A stretch of 64,000 nt of DNA from Selenihalanaerobacter shriftii (GTDB taxonomy: Bacteria; Bacillota; Halanaerobiia; Halobacteroidales; Acetohalobiaceae): contig NZ_FUWM01000006.1 of the NCBI RefSeq assembly GCF_900167185.1, positions 141,158-205,157 on the forward strand. The letters run 5' to 3'. A model generated the notes under the pieces. It searched no databases. It was not told the origin of the DNA and saw only the letters and a program-made list of their open reading frames with translations. Of the stretch, positions 26,501-35,789 are shown piece by piece. The first letter of the stretch is position 1, and every line of letters starts with the position of its first letter. The translations under genes were made by a program, and so were the position numbers.

Positions 26501-26791
26501 TTAAACCAAGTTATCGATTATAGTCCTGGCTAACATCTTTTCTGCAACTTCTTCTCCAGAAACATCATAATTACCAGTTTTGATTGCTTGCTTTAGAGAA
26601 TCAACTTTCTCCTGCCGCACTACTGGTTCTTTTTCTAATGCCTGTTTAGCAACCTGCATCTCTTTAGCTTTGTTTGAAAGTGATAACTTATCGCCTTTAT
26701 TCTTACGATTAATTTCTGAAGCAGAATTGGTCTTCTTATCCTTATTATATACTTTCAAAACTCTACTTAATTGCTCATTGGAGATTTTCAT
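26501..26791 (-). CDS. flgM: Anti-sigma factor FlgM
   Basis: This is a small 96-residue, mostly disordered protein. It begins MKISNEQLSRVLKVYNKDKK and contains DKLSLSNKAKEMQVAKQAL and RQEKVDSLKQAIKTGNYDVS, the conserved FlgM C-terminal helices that bind the flagellar sigma factor; GEEVAEKMLARTIIDNLV ends it. It holds back late flagellar transcription until exported through the finished hook. It is the first gene of the flgM-flgN-flgK-flgL run and has a sigma-D-like promoter 80 bases upstream, which would give feedback control. Confidence 0.92.
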   Translation of the reverse strand: MKISNEQLSRVLKVYNKDKKTNSASEINRKNKGDKLSLSNKAKEMQVAKQALEKEPVVRQEKVDSLKQAIKTGNYDVSGEEVAEKMLARTIIDNLV

Positions 26792-26870
26792 AGCTAATCA
26801 CCCGCCTTCTAATTAAAATACACTTTTACAATATAATAAATTAATTCCGTTCATTATGTTCTTATTACTT

Positions 26871-26896
26871 ATATCGTAATGAAACAATTTAATTTA
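26871..26896 (-). promoter_or_regulatory. Candidate sigma-D promoter for flgM operon
   Basis: On the minus strand TAAA, 14 bases, then TACGATAT resembles the flagellar consensus TAAA-N14-16-GCCGATAW and has the same spacing as the flagellin candidate. It gives a leader of about 70 bases. The match is weaker than at flagellin. Confidence 0.45.
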
Positions 26897-26975
26897 AATG
26901 ATATAAAACGGATTTATTCTTAATTAAATAAGATTAGGCTGAATTAGCTACTTATAACTAGAAGTTAAATCCAAT

Positions 26976-27377
26976 TTAATCTTTTTTCCAAGCTCTAGTA
27001 TACATTTGGCTTTTAGGTTTCTTCTTTTGCTTTTTTTCTTTCTCTTTATCCTGCCTTCCAACAAAGCCATCACTTAATTGATCTCTACAACTTTTACAAT
27101 AATCACCGCTCTTGATCTGTGTGCCGCATCTTTTGCACTCGATAGTTACATCTACATTAAATTCAACTAGTCTACCTTCACGAATAAACTTCTTAATTCG
27201 TTTTACACTAACCCCTGTTTCTTCATGGATCTTAGGAATCCTAGCTTGTCCACTCTCATAAATATATTCCTTAACCGTTTCAAAGTCTTCTTCTTCTTCC
27301 TCTAAGCATTGAGGACAGACTTTATCAGTATTAGAGACAAAAACATTACCACAACGAACACAATTCTTTAATCCCAT
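26976..27377 (-). CDS. YvyF-like flagellar operon protein
   Basis: This protein is 133 residues from the ATG at 27377, chosen for the AAAGGAGGAG site; the open frame runs to 27401. It has zinc-ribbon pairs at both ends of the structured part (NCVRCGNVF, CPQCLEE; CKRCGTQI, CKSCRDQL). A central helix-turn-helix-like segment reads ARIPKIHEETGVSVKRIKKF, then a lysine-rich tail. YvyF proteins sit between comFC and flgM in Firmicutes, as here, and are described as flagellar operon proteins. A regulatory role is plausible, since it looks like a small nucleic-acid-binding protein. Its exact activity is unknown. Confidence 0.85.
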   Translation of the reverse strand: MGLKNCVRCGNVFVSNTDKVCPQCLEEEEEDFETVKEYIYESGQARIPKIHEETGVSVKRIKKFIREGRLVEFNVDVTIECKRCGTQIKSGDYCKSCRDQLSDGFVGRQDKEKEKKQKKKPKSQMYTRAWKKD

Positions 27378-27459
27378 ATGATACTCCTCCTTTACTATCA
27401 ATGCTTACTTTATAAATTCGATAAAAAGATACATATTCCCTGCTATAATTAAGTAAATA

Positions 27460-28212
27460 TTAGAATTTATTTGGTAATTGTTGCCCAGTAGCCAAAGTTA
27501 AAACTGAAACTTCCTTTGCTCCAGCTCGTAGCAATACTTTAGAACATTCATTAACAGTACTTCCTGTCGTATAAATATCATCAATTAAGAGAATATTTTT
27601 CCCTTTAATATCTTTAGTCTTTTCTGGTTCACAATAGAATACACTATTTACATTCTCTTTTCTTTCTAAAAGAGATAATTTACTCTGACTAGCAGTATTT
27701 ACTGCTCTCTTTAGCACTCGATTATCTACTGGCAAATCCAAACATCCCCCAACCTCTTTCGCCAATAAATAAGCCTGGTTAAACCCTCTATTCTTAAACT
27801 TTTCTTCTGCAAGTGGTACAGGAATAATTAAATCTAACTTCTGTCTATCATAAAATTCTAAACCATAAATTCCTAATAATTTACCTAATGGTTGAGCCAA
27901 AGCTTGACGCCCTTCATATTTAAAATCATGAATATAGTCAGGAATTCCTCCACTATAAAGCGCAACAGACCTTGCTTTATTAAATAGATACTTATGGTCT
28001 TCACAAATATCACAATAATCCTTCTCTTCAGATAACACTTTACCGCATTTTTGACAATAATTATCAGTAATATATTCAATTTTTTCTAAACAATTCTGAC
28101 AAAGATGAATATCATCGGTCACTAACTCACTTTCCTCACAATAAAGACATCCTTGTAATTCTGGATAAACTAAATCTAATAAACCGTTCCAGAGATTATT
28201 CAATAATCCCAT
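27460..28212 (-). CDS. comFC: ComFC phosphoribosyltransferase-like competence protein
   Basis: The ATG at 28212 (MGLLNNLWNGLLDLVYPELQ) is nine bases from GAGGAG, so it is preferred to the TTG at 28221. The resulting 250-residue protein has an N-terminal double zinc ribbon (CLYCEES, CQNCLEK, CQKCGKVL, CDICEDH) and a C-terminal phosphoribosyltransferase fold with the PRPP loop ILLIDDIYTTGST. DLIIPVPLAEEKFKNRGFNQ is another ComF signature. ComFC works with ComFA in DNA uptake during transformation. ComFB is absent. It lies 17 bases after comFA, so the pair is an operon leading into yvyF. Confidence 0.93.
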   Translation of the reverse strand: MGLLNNLWNGLLDLVYPELQGCLYCEESELVTDDIHLCQNCLEKIEYITDNYCQKCGKVLSEEKDYCDICEDHKYLFNKARSVALYSGGIPDYIHDFKYEGRQALAQPLGKLLGIYGLEFYDRQKLDLIIPVPLAEEKFKNRGFNQAYLLAKEVGGCLDLPVDNRVLKRAVNTASQSKLSLLERKENVNSVFYCEPEKTKDIKGKNILLIDDIYTTGSTVNECSKVLLRAGAKEVSVLTLATGQQLPNKF

Positions 28213-28229
28213 AAAACTCAACTCCTCTG

Positions 28230-30044
28230 TTAATTATCCCTTATTAAATATCCCTTTTTTCTAGCCTCTTGATTTAAACTTTGAATTCTACTTTTAGCTT
28301 TTTTCATTTCAGAAGTTATCTGTTGTCCTATAAACCAGACTTCTCCATCAGGATATTCCAGGGAACGACCAGCTCTTCCAGCCATTTGAATCAAAGTAGG
28401 CAGATCAAAGATAAAATCCCAATCAGCAAATAAAACTAATACATTGGCCTTAGGGACTGTAATTGCCCTCTCCATAATAGTAGTAGCAACTAAAATAGGA
28501 TATTTGCCATTACAGAATTCTTCTCGTTTTTTATCTCGTTTAGAATCCTGAGCATGACTATATTGAACCCACGATTCCCCATTTATTTTAGGCAATTCTT
28601 CTTGTAACTTTTCACCTACTAATTCTACTAATTCCCTTGTTGGCAAAAAAATAAATAGCTGTGATAAATCTTGATAAATTGACTGACTAATTATGGTAAA
28701 GATTTTCTCTGATAATTTTATTTCTTTAGCCTCTTTATTATACCATAATTTTGTAACAACTAATTCCGGTTCAGGTACTGGATGACCATGATAACGAGCT
28801 GGAATCTTAATTAGTATTTTATCATCTTCATGCTCAAAATCAATTAAATTATTATTTGGAGTAGCTGTCATATATATGATTTTACCTTGCAAATGACATG
28901 ATCTATTTACTGCTCGTTTTAACATCTGATTACCTTGATAAGGAAAAGCATCTACCTCATCTAAAATAATTAAATCAAATTTATCTTTAAAGCGCAACAC
29001 TTGATGAGTTGTAGCTACAGTTATTGGTGCTAAATCATATTTGGTCTCTGAACCACCATAAAGAACACTTACTTCAAAATTAGGAAAACTTTCTTTTAAT
29101 CTAGGTGCTAATTCAATGACAGCATCCTTCCGAGGAATAGCAAATAAAACCTCTCCACCACGGGCTAATACTTTAGCAATAGCTTGAAAAGAGACTTCTG
29201 TCTTACCGGCTCCACAGACAGCCCAGACTAATGCTTCTTGCTGTTGACTAGAAAGAAACTGAACCAATTCCTGACTAGCATCGCTTTGTGCAGCAGTTAA
29301 TTCAAAATTCAACTTCGGTTTCACTATTGCATTTACTGTATTGGTTTTAGATACTGGCTTAAATTCATAAAGTGGACGACATATTCTAGCTTGACCCATG
29401 CTAATACAATTATCACAATAGTAGTCAGTTAAACCACAGTAGTTACACTCCATAGCAATCAACTTTTCTTCTTCACCACATCGCTGACAGACTAAATGAT
29501 TATCTGCTTGAAAAAAGATACTAGGTATTATCTCTAATTTAGTTTCTAATTTTAATGTCTGTAATATTAATGATAAAGATGTATTAAGGGTTAACTGATT
29601 TTCACCTAAAGCATCTATTATTTCATCATAATATAATAATCTTCCTGCTAAAAGTTGGTGAATTCCTTTTAGAGATTTTTTAGAGGGGAAAGTAATATTT
29701 ACAGATTTCACATCTCTTATTTGATTATATTCAGTTAAAGAGTAATATGATAATACATCTTCAATTCGTCTACTACATTCGTGTTTTAACTCTGTAATGT
29801 CATCGAATAAATCTCGGATTAAAACTCCTTCTCTTTCTTGTACAGTAGTAACCCTTTTATAAGTATATTCAACTAAGCCAATAGGAAGCGGTTTAGTTAA
29901 AGCATATGCTTTAAGTTCTTTGTTTGCCCATATATTATTTTGTAAATAATAGCTTAATTCAATTTCAGGCTTATATGCTAGATTAACTTTATACCTTTTT
30001 TGATTAATCACTAACAGATAAATAACAAATTTCGCTTCCTTCAT
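28230..30044 (-). CDS. comFA: ComFA DNA uptake ATPase/helicase
   Basis: This is a 604-residue superfamily 2 helicase-like protein. A four-cysteine zinc module lies at about 200-235 (CQRCGEEE, CNYCGLTDYYCDNC). Walker A is AVCGAGKTE (about 293), Walker B with DEVD is LIILDEVDAFPY, then MTATP (motif III), LFIFLPTRELVE, ATTIMERAITVP and QMAGRAGRS (motif VI). The ATPase drives single-stranded DNA into the cell in competence. The start has AGGAGGAG. A sigma-H-type gene with its own terminator lies directly upstream. The first 190 residues are less conserved. Confidence 0.93.
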   Translation of the reverse strand: MKEAKFVIYLLVINQKRYKVNLAYKPEIELSYYLQNNIWANKELKAYALTKPLPIGLVEYTYKRVTTVQEREGVLIRDLFDDITELKHECSRRIEDVLSYYSLTEYNQIRDVKSVNITFPSKKSLKGIHQLLAGRLLYYDEIIDALGENQLTLNTSLSLILQTLKLETKLEIIPSIFFQADNHLVCQRCGEEEKLIAMECNYCGLTDYYCDNCISMGQARICRPLYEFKPVSKTNTVNAIVKPKLNFELTAAQSDASQELVQFLSSQQQEALVWAVCGAGKTEVSFQAIAKVLARGGEVLFAIPRKDAVIELAPRLKESFPNFEVSVLYGGSETKYDLAPITVATTHQVLRFKDKFDLIILDEVDAFPYQGNQMLKRAVNRSCHLQGKIIYMTATPNNNLIDFEHEDDKILIKIPARYHGHPVPEPELVVTKLWYNKEAKEIKLSEKIFTIISQSIYQDLSQLFIFLPTRELVELVGEKLQEELPKINGESWVQYSHAQDSKRDKKREEFCNGKYPILVATTIMERAITVPKANVLVLFADWDFIFDLPTLIQMAGRAGRSLEYPDGEVWFIGQQITSEMKKAKSRIQSLNQEARKKGYLIRDN

Positions 30045-30065
30045 CGCTCTCCTCCTGTTTATAAT

Positions 30066-30101
30066 AAAAAAAGCTGCCCCCCATCAATATAAGAAGGCAA
30101 C
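30066..30101 (-). terminator. Terminator after sigma-H-type gene
   Basis: On the minus strand GTTGCC (30101-30096) pairs with GGCAGC (30078-30073), followed by seven T. A short stem with a long loop, so moderate support. It separates the sigma factor from comFA. Confidence 0.55.
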
Positions 30102-30136
30102 CCCTAGCATGTCTAATATTTAGTGAAAAACGTAAG

Positions 30137-30802
30137 TTAGTAATTATCGACTTCATCTTTTAACTTTCTTTTTAATTCATCAATTTTGCGCCGAGCTCTT
30201 TGTAAGGCATTATCTACAGTTTTTACACTACTACCTATCTCTACAGCTATCTCTTTGTAGGACTTAGCTTGAAGATAACTACTAAATACTTCCCATTCTA
30301 GGTCAGTTAGCATTCCTTTTAGCTCATATGTAACTTCATCAACTAATTCTCGATTCATTAAATCAGTCTCTGGATTATTATTTTCATCTGGTAATACATC
30401 TAATAAAGTCCGCCCTCGACCGCCATCATCCTTAGAATATTTTAACTTCTTGTCAATAGAAGTTGAAGTATTTAAGGGCATATGCTTTTGGCGATTAGCA
30501 GTCTTAATTGCAGAAATTAATTGTCGACTTACGCACAAATGAGCAAATCCTCTAAAAGAAGCCGCTCTCTTTTCTTTATAATCTCTAATCGCTTTATAAA
30601 GCCCTACTAAGCCTTCTTGAATTACATCATCTTTATCTAAACCTTTGATGTAAAATAGCTTTGACTTAGCATACACAATATCAATGTTATTATCTAATAG
30701 ATATTCCTCAGCCAGCTTGTCCCCGTTCTGAGCTAAATCAATTACTTGCTGTTCTAGCATATCCTCATATTTGCTCTTGAACTTTTTCCTAGCCTTACCC
30801 AT
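30137..30802 (-). CDS. sigH: RNA polymerase sigma factor, SigH type
   Basis: This is a 221-residue sigma-70 family protein with regions 2 and 4. Region 2.1-2.4 includes DDVIQEGLVGLYKAIRDYKE and SFRGFAHLCVSRQLISAIKT, then ANRQKHMPLN, closely like Bacillus SigH. Region 4 carries SYKEIAVEIGSSVKTVDNAL, the helix-turn-helix. In Bacilli and Clostridia SigH drives early sporulation and competence genes. It has a consensus promoter upstream and a terminator after it, so it is a single-gene unit. The usual rpmG-secE-nusG neighbourhood of sigH is not here, so either this genome moved the gene or this is a second copy. comFA follows it. Confidence 0.88.
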   Translation of the reverse strand: MGKARKKFKSKYEDMLEQQVIDLAQNGDKLAEEYLLDNNIDIVYAKSKLFYIKGLDKDDVIQEGLVGLYKAIRDYKEKRAASFRGFAHLCVSRQLISAIKTANRQKHMPLNTSTSIDKKLKYSKDDGGRGRTLLDVLPDENNNPETDLMNRELVDEVTYELKGMLTDLEWEVFSSYLQAKSYKEIAVEIGSSVKTVDNALQRARRKIDELKRKLKDEVDNY

Positions 30803-30841
30803 TAAGATATCCCCACCCCTGTGCGATTTTTAGCCACTATC

Positions 30842-30870
30842 ATTATACCATAATTTAGTTAGCTAGTCAA
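30842..30870 (-). promoter_or_regulatory. Sigma-A promoter of the sigma-H-type gene
   Basis: On the minus strand TTGACT (30870-30865), 17 bases, TATAAT (30847-30842), only one base off consensus. It gives a leader of about 35 bases before the sigma factor gene. Confidence 0.75.
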
Positions 30871-30881
30871 AATCTAATCTA

Positions 30882-32036
30882 TTATAAGTAACGCAAAAAT
30901 TTAACTAAAAAATTCTCTTTTAAATCAATAGCATTGTAAGGACAAACTTCTTGGCAACAAAGACATTTGATACAGTTAGCTTCATCAATCTCAAGATGAA
31001 CCGTATCTCCATCATCTATCTCCTCAATTACCAACTGCGGACAACTTTTAAGACAGGTTCTACATTTGGTACATTCTTGTTGATCAATTATTGGCTTAGA
31101 CATCATCAATTGCAAAAATGGTTTAAGAATAAAATTAGGTAAATGCGATAAGAAGGCATTAGATGGAAGGTCATATTGCTTATATTCTAGTTGAACAAAA
31201 TTACCTGTAATTTCAATTCGATTCAAGTTAGCTCTTCCTAAACCTCGTTTAGCTGCTATATTAGAAATCTGCACTTGATTATCATCATATCCTAAATATT
31301 TAGCAGCTACTGTATCTAAAGCTACTAAATCAGTACTTGCTAAAATAGTACCCACGGCACAAGGAACTCCTGCACTTCCAGGCCCATCACCTGCTAACCC
31401 TATCACTCCATCCATAATAGCCAAATCAGGTTTTACTGTAGCAAAGATATCAACGATTACTTCAGCAAAACGATTAGGATTAGGGAATTCACGATGATAT
31501 TCCATCTTCTTTAATCCTGGAATAACACCATACATATTTTTGATAGCTCCAGTAAATAATGTTAAACTATGAGTCTTTAGTTTCGGTAAGGAAATAATAA
31601 AGTCTGCTTCTAGTAAAGGTATAGGTAGATTAAAATCCGAAATAGTATTACCAACATTAGAAACTAATTTTGTTTCTACTCTATCAAAGTTTATAAACTC
31701 AACATCTAATTCTTCACAGACAGATTTCATACCAGTCTTTTCAAAAGCAGCAGCGGTCAAAGACTTTTCAGCTAAAAAACCTCCGGAACTCTCACCTACT
31801 ACTGGGGTTGCCCCTGTCTCTTGTACTAATTGAATAACTGCTTTTAAGACTAAAGGATGAGTAGTTATAGCCTGTTCTGGAGCTTTAGGACTTAAAAGAT
31901 TCGGTTTAATTAAGACTCGATCATTCTTTGAAATCAATCGTTCTAATCCGCCTAATTCATCCATCGCCTTCCTAACAGCCTCAGTAACTAATTTCTCTTC
32001 ATACTTAGAACAGCTAATAGATGCTACAGAACTCAT
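30882..32036 (-). CDS. DUF362 protein with two 4Fe-4S clusters
   Basis: This 384-residue protein has an N-terminal DUF362 domain (about 1-290) with VLIKPNLLSPKAPE, GESSGG and LPKLKTHSLTLFTGAIKN-like segments. The C-terminal ferredoxin part holds two clusters: CTKCRTCLKSCPQ and CIKCLCCQEVCPYNAI. Proteins of this build are common in anaerobes and their reaction is not settled. There is no signal peptide. It stands alone, with AT-rich DNA on both sides and no partner gene. An electron-transfer or metal-dependent role is inferred only from the clusters. Confidence 0.85.
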   Translation of the reverse strand: MSSVASISCSKYEEKLVTEAVRKAMDELGGLERLISKNDRVLIKPNLLSPKAPEQAITTHPLVLKAVIQLVQETGATPVVGESSGGFLAEKSLTAAAFEKTGMKSVCEELDVEFINFDRVETKLVSNVGNTISDFNLPIPLLEADFIISLPKLKTHSLTLFTGAIKNMYGVIPGLKKMEYHREFPNPNRFAEVIVDIFATVKPDLAIMDGVIGLAGDGPGSAGVPCAVGTILASTDLVALDTVAAKYLGYDDNQVQISNIAAKRGLGRANLNRIEITGNFVQLEYKQYDLPSNAFLSHLPNFILKPFLQLMMSKPIIDQQECTKCRTCLKSCPQLVIEEIDDGDTVHLEIDEANCIKCLCCQEVCPYNAIDLKENFLVKFLRYL

Positions 32037-32110
32037 ACTAAAATAATACTCCCTTCTATTTGTTCCTTCACTATATTCTATTATATAATTATATAATTAA
32101 TTCAGCAAGC

Positions 32111-32452
32111 TTAAATTATAATTATCTTATCCCCAACCTCTACTCTTTCATCTAAATTTTTGGTAAATTTGAATTCAATCACTTTATTAGCACTTGAAAC
32201 AAAACTAGAAATTCGATTCGGCGGTAAGGAAGAAATTACTTTAACTACAATATTATCTTCATTCAGAAATATCACATCTATAGCAAACTTCATAAAGAAC
32301 GTATGAATTATTTGACAAGGAGTAATTAATAAACCTTCATCAGCTTCAAGATTATCCTTACCTAATAAACCTATTAACCTTTGGGAGAAAGTATCTGCCT
32401 TTTGAATTCGACTCGCTATTACTATGCCCTTAGTTTCATTAATTAGAATCAT
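32111..32452 (-). CDS. DUF192 family protein
   Basis: This is a 113-residue protein with DUF192 features: ADTFSQRLIGLLGKDNL near the start, then ITPCQIIHTFFMKFAIDVIF and SSLPPNRISSFVSSANKVIE. The family core is normally exported or linked to a signal peptide. Here the protein starts directly with the domain. It lies 12 bases after tadC, so it is the last gene of the Tad operon transcript. Function unknown; a link with pili is inferred from position. Confidence 0.85.
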   Translation of the reverse strand: MILINETKGIVIASRIQKADTFSQRLIGLLGKDNLEADEGLLITPCQIIHTFFMKFAIDVIFLNEDNIVVKVISSLPPNRISSFVSSANKVIEFKFTKNLDERVEVGDKIIII

Positions 32453-32464
32453 TAGCCTGACTCC

Positions 32465-33382
32465 TTAATTTAATTTGGTAAATGAGTTTATTACTTTAAT
32501 AGCTGCTGGCCCTAATAATATAACAAATAGAGTAGGAAAAATAAAGAAGACTAATGGTAATAACATTTTAATAGGTGCTTTCATAGCTTCAGCTTCAGCT
32601 CTTTGTTTTCTTTTAAGTCGGATTTGATTAGATTGAATTCTTAATACCTTACCGATACTAACTCCTAATTTATCTGCCTGGACTATGGCTGTAATAAAGT
32701 TAGAAAGATCTTCTACATTAGTCCTGTTACCTAAATCACGCATAGCATTTCTTCTTGGTTTTCCCATTCTGATTTCTTGTAAAAGTCTTTCAAACTCTTC
32801 GCTAATCGGACCAGAAATCTTATCAACTACTTTAACTAATGCTGAATCAAATCCCAATCCAGCCTCTACACTAACAGTTAAGAGATCTAAAACATCTGGC
32901 AATGTCTCTTGAATCTCTTGCTGCCTTTCAGTAATTTTTTTACTTAAAATAAATTGTGGAATTACAAAACCTGCAAAAGCAAAGACAAACGAGAATAAAG
33001 TAGCATTCTGCCAAGATAAATTAACTAATGATAAGAATATAATTACTGGCAAAATAATAATTAATATGCCTTGAATTGCTAAGAGTTCTTTAGCTTCTAA
33101 ATCGAAAGGATGCCCTGCCAAAACTAATTTTCTTCGCAAACTGTCTTTAAATCCAATTGGAGTTAGTCTTACAAAAAAAGTAGCTATTTTCTGTAAAAAT
33201 GGCCTAATAACTCGCTCGGCAAATGATTCTTCAAGCTCTAGCTCCCTAGGCAAAACCTCTTTTTTAAATTGAGCATACTTTTCTAATCTATCTTTAACTT
33301 TTTGCTCTCTATTGCTCAAAGAGTTAATTAACCAAAAGGTTAAACCTACTACTATAACAAAGATAAGCACCGGAAATAGCAT
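32465..33382 (-). CDS. tadC: Tad pilus inner-membrane protein TadC
   Basis: This 305-residue protein is a type II secretion F-like membrane protein. One N-terminal membrane segment (VLIFVIVVGLTFWLI), two in the middle (about 100-150) and one near the end (LLPLVFFIFPTLFVILL) surround a cytoplasmic domain with ETLPDVLDLLTVSVEAGLGF and LGVSIGKVLRIQSNQIRLKR, the TadB/TadC signature. With TadB it forms the platform on which the TadA ATPase acts. It follows tadB by 13 bases. Confidence 0.9.
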   Translation of the reverse strand: MLFPVLIFVIVVGLTFWLINSLSNREQKVKDRLEKYAQFKKEVLPRELELEESFAERVIRPFLQKIATFFVRLTPIGFKDSLRRKLVLAGHPFDLEAKELLAIQGILIIILPVIIFLSLVNLSWQNATLFSFVFAFAGFVIPQFILSKKITERQQEIQETLPDVLDLLTVSVEAGLGFDSALVKVVDKISGPISEEFERLLQEIRMGKPRRNAMRDLGNRTNVEDLSNFITAIVQADKLGVSIGKVLRIQSNQIRLKRKQRAEAEAMKAPIKMLLPLVFFIFPTLFVILLGPAAIKVINSFTKLN

Positions 33383-33395
33383 CTAACCCGCTCCC

Positions 33396-34376
33396 TTATA
33401 CTTTAATATTAATAATCTTTTTAATTAAAACTGCACCTAATAACTGAGAGATAACAGCCAATCCTAACATCATTTTGCCTAAAGGATGAGTAAAGAGAGG
33501 TAACATATACTCTGGATTAATTATAGAAAGTAAGATTCCCAAACCAATAGGTAAAGAAGAAACAATAATTCCTGAAATCCGACCTTGAGCAGTTAATGTA
33601 TTAATCTCTCCTCTAATTCTAATTCGTTCTCGAATAGTATGTGAAATACTATCTAAAATCTCAGATAAATTACCTCCTACCTGTCGCTGAATTAAGACAG
33701 CTGTAACTACTAAGTCTAAATCTTCACTCTCTATTCTATCAGTTAATGCTTTTAGAGCATCCTCTGCCGGAGTTCCTAAGTTGACTTCCTTTAAAACTCT
33801 AGTAAACTCTTCAGAAATAGGAGGTGCCATCTCTTTAGCAACCATCTCTATAGCTTGAAAGAAACTATATCCAGCCTTTAATGAATTAGATATGATTGTT
33901 AAAGAATCTGCTATCTGATCATTGAATTTATCTAATCTTTTCTTCTGACTATATCTTAAATATAGATAAGGAATGATCAACCCTACACATATTAATAACA
34001 AAGTAATTATGTTATCTTTAATTATAAATATACCGATAATTCCTAATACGAATATGATTCCAAAACTAAAAATTATAAATTCTGAAGCTTTAATAGGTAG
34101 ATTTGTCTTTCGTAATTCATCTTCTAATCTAGCAGTTAAAGAAAAAGAAGAAAAAAATTGATTAAGATTTTGTAATAACTTTGTAGATTTTCTTTCCTCC
34201 TCTGCATCCTCTTCCTTGGTATCTGTTATTTGCTCTTGGGCCAAGTACTCTTCAGTCTCTAAATATTTATTTAATCTATTATTTAATTTTTCTTGTTTAG
34301 CAGTTAGTAATCTATAAATCGCTATTGTAGCTGCAGTAACCGTTAAAAAGATCAAAATAGCGATTACTATCATCAT
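33396..34376 (-). CDS. tadB: Tad pilus inner-membrane protein TadB
   Basis: This 326-residue type II secretion F-like protein has membrane segments at the N-terminus, around 100-140 and at the C-terminus. The conserved cytoplasmic motif reads DSLTIISNSLKAGYSFFQAI, with VGGNLSEILDSISHTIRERI further on. It partners TadC in the Flp pilus assembly platform. AGGAGGGGG precedes the start and it lies 17 bases after tadA. Confidence 0.9.
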   Translation of the reverse strand: MMIVIAILIFLTVTAATIAIYRLLTAKQEKLNNRLNKYLETEEYLAQEQITDTKEEDAEEERKSTKLLQNLNQFFSSFSLTARLEDELRKTNLPIKASEFIIFSFGIIFVLGIIGIFIIKDNIITLLLICVGLIIPYLYLRYSQKKRLDKFNDQIADSLTIISNSLKAGYSFFQAIEMVAKEMAPPISEEFTRVLKEVNLGTPAEDALKALTDRIESEDLDLVVTAVLIQRQVGGNLSEILDSISHTIRERIRIRGEINTLTAQGRISGIIVSSLPIGLGILLSIINPEYMLPLFTHPLGKMMLGLAVISQLLGAVLIKKIINIKV

Positions 34377-34393
34377 CTTAACCCCCTCCTACT

Positions 34394-35767
34394 CTAATAG
34401 GCACTAAAGATATCCGCTGGCAAGTCTATTCCCTCTGCTTTAAAACGATCAACAAATTTTGGTCTAATACCAGTAGATTTTAGTTCACCAAGGATATTAC
34501 CATCCTCATCTAGCCCTTTTTGTTCGAAGGTAAAGATATCCTGTAAGGTGATAATCTCTCCTTCCATCCCCTGTACTTCTGTTATTTTAACTATCTTCCG
34601 GCTCCCATCTCTCAATCGAGTCTGTTGTACAATTAGATCTACTGCTGATGCTATCTGACTTCGAATAGCTTTAACCGGCAGTTCCATTCCAGCCATCATT
34701 ACCATAGTCTCTAATCTAGATAACATATCTCGGGGACTATTGGCGTGACCTGTAGTTAATGAACCATCATGTCCAGTATTCATAGCCTGTAACATATCTA
34801 AAGCCTCACCACCTCTTACCTCTCCAACTACAACTCGGTCTGGACGCATTCTTAGCGAGTTTTTAACTAAGTCTCGCATAGTAACTGCACCTTTACCTTC
34901 TACATTTGGTGGTCTAGTCTCTAAAGAGACTACATGATCCTGAACCAACTGTAACTCTGCTGCATCCTCAATAGTTACAATTCTTTCATCACTGGGAATA
35001 AAGGAAGAGAGTACATTTAATGTGGTTGTCTTTCCCGAACCTGTTCCTCCAGAAACAACTACATTTAGCCGTACCTCAACACAGGCGTCCAAAAAATCCC
35101 CCATCTCTTTAGTTAAAGTCCCAAAATTAATTAAGTCTCTAACTGTAAATGGATCCTCAGAAAATTTCCGAATAGTAATTGTAGGTCCATTCAACGCTAA
35201 TGGAGGAATAATAGCATTTACCCGGGAACCATCAGGTAATCTGGCATCTACCATAGGACTACTTTCATCAATTCGCCTACCTAGAGGGGCTACTATCTTC
35301 TCAATGATATGGATAACATGATCATCATCACGAAATTTAACATCAGTTAAGACTAACTTCCCATCTTTTTCTACATAAATTTGATCAGGTCCATTAACCA
35401 TTACTTCTGATACATCTGGATCATTTAAAACCCCATTAATCGGACCAAAACCAATTATCTCATCTATAATCTCTTTAACTACTCTTTGTTTATCTCCAGG
35501 AGAAATATGCATATCTTCTGCTTCAATTACTTCTGCAGCTGACTCTTTAATCTCTTCTCTTAATTGCTCATTAGCTTCTCCTTCGTCAGTATCAGACAAG
35601 ATATCTAGATCTAATTCATTAATTAAATAATTGTGAATCTTAGTCTTCAATTCTCGGTAAGGGTCTTGGGGTAAAACAGAAGTCTTACTTTGAGAATTAA
35701 AATCTGATTCTGGCTTAGCTTCAGTCTGACGTTCCTTCTCTTTAGCTAGCCGCTCCCTTAAAGACAT
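34394..35767 (-). CDS. tadA: Tad pilus assembly ATPase TadA/CpaF
   Basis: The ATG at 35767 (MSLRERLAKEKERQ) has GGAGG eight bases upstream and is preferred to the ATG two codons earlier. This type II/IV secretion ATPase has an N-terminal helical domain, then VMVNGPDQIYVEKDGKL, GRRIDESSPMVDARLPDGSR, Walker A VVSGGTGSGKTTTLNVLS, the Asp box IVTIEDAAELQL, the Walker B region MRPDRVVVGEVRGGEALDML, and the His box HDGSLTTGHANS. It powers Flp pilus extension, and probably retraction too, as known for CpaF. It belongs to a compact operon with tadB and tadZ. Confidence 0.95.
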   Translation of the reverse strand: MSLRERLAKEKERQTEAKPESDFNSQSKTSVLPQDPYRELKTKIHNYLINELDLDILSDTDEGEANEQLREEIKESAAEVIEAEDMHISPGDKQRVVKEIIDEIIGFGPINGVLNDPDVSEVMVNGPDQIYVEKDGKLVLTDVKFRDDDHVIHIIEKIVAPLGRRIDESSPMVDARLPDGSRVNAIIPPLALNGPTITIRKFSEDPFTVRDLINFGTLTKEMGDFLDACVEVRLNVVVSGGTGSGKTTTLNVLSSFIPSDERIVTIEDAAELQLVQDHVVSLETRPPNVEGKGAVTMRDLVKNSLRMRPDRVVVGEVRGGEALDMLQAMNTGHDGSLTTGHANSPRDMLSRLETMVMMAGMELPVKAIRSQIASAVDLIVQQTRLRDGSRKIVKITEVQGMEGEIITLQDIFTFEQKGLDEDGNILGELKSTGIRPKFVDRFKAEGIDLPADIFSAY

Positions 35768-35789
35768 CTTCATCCCCTCCTTTTAACTC

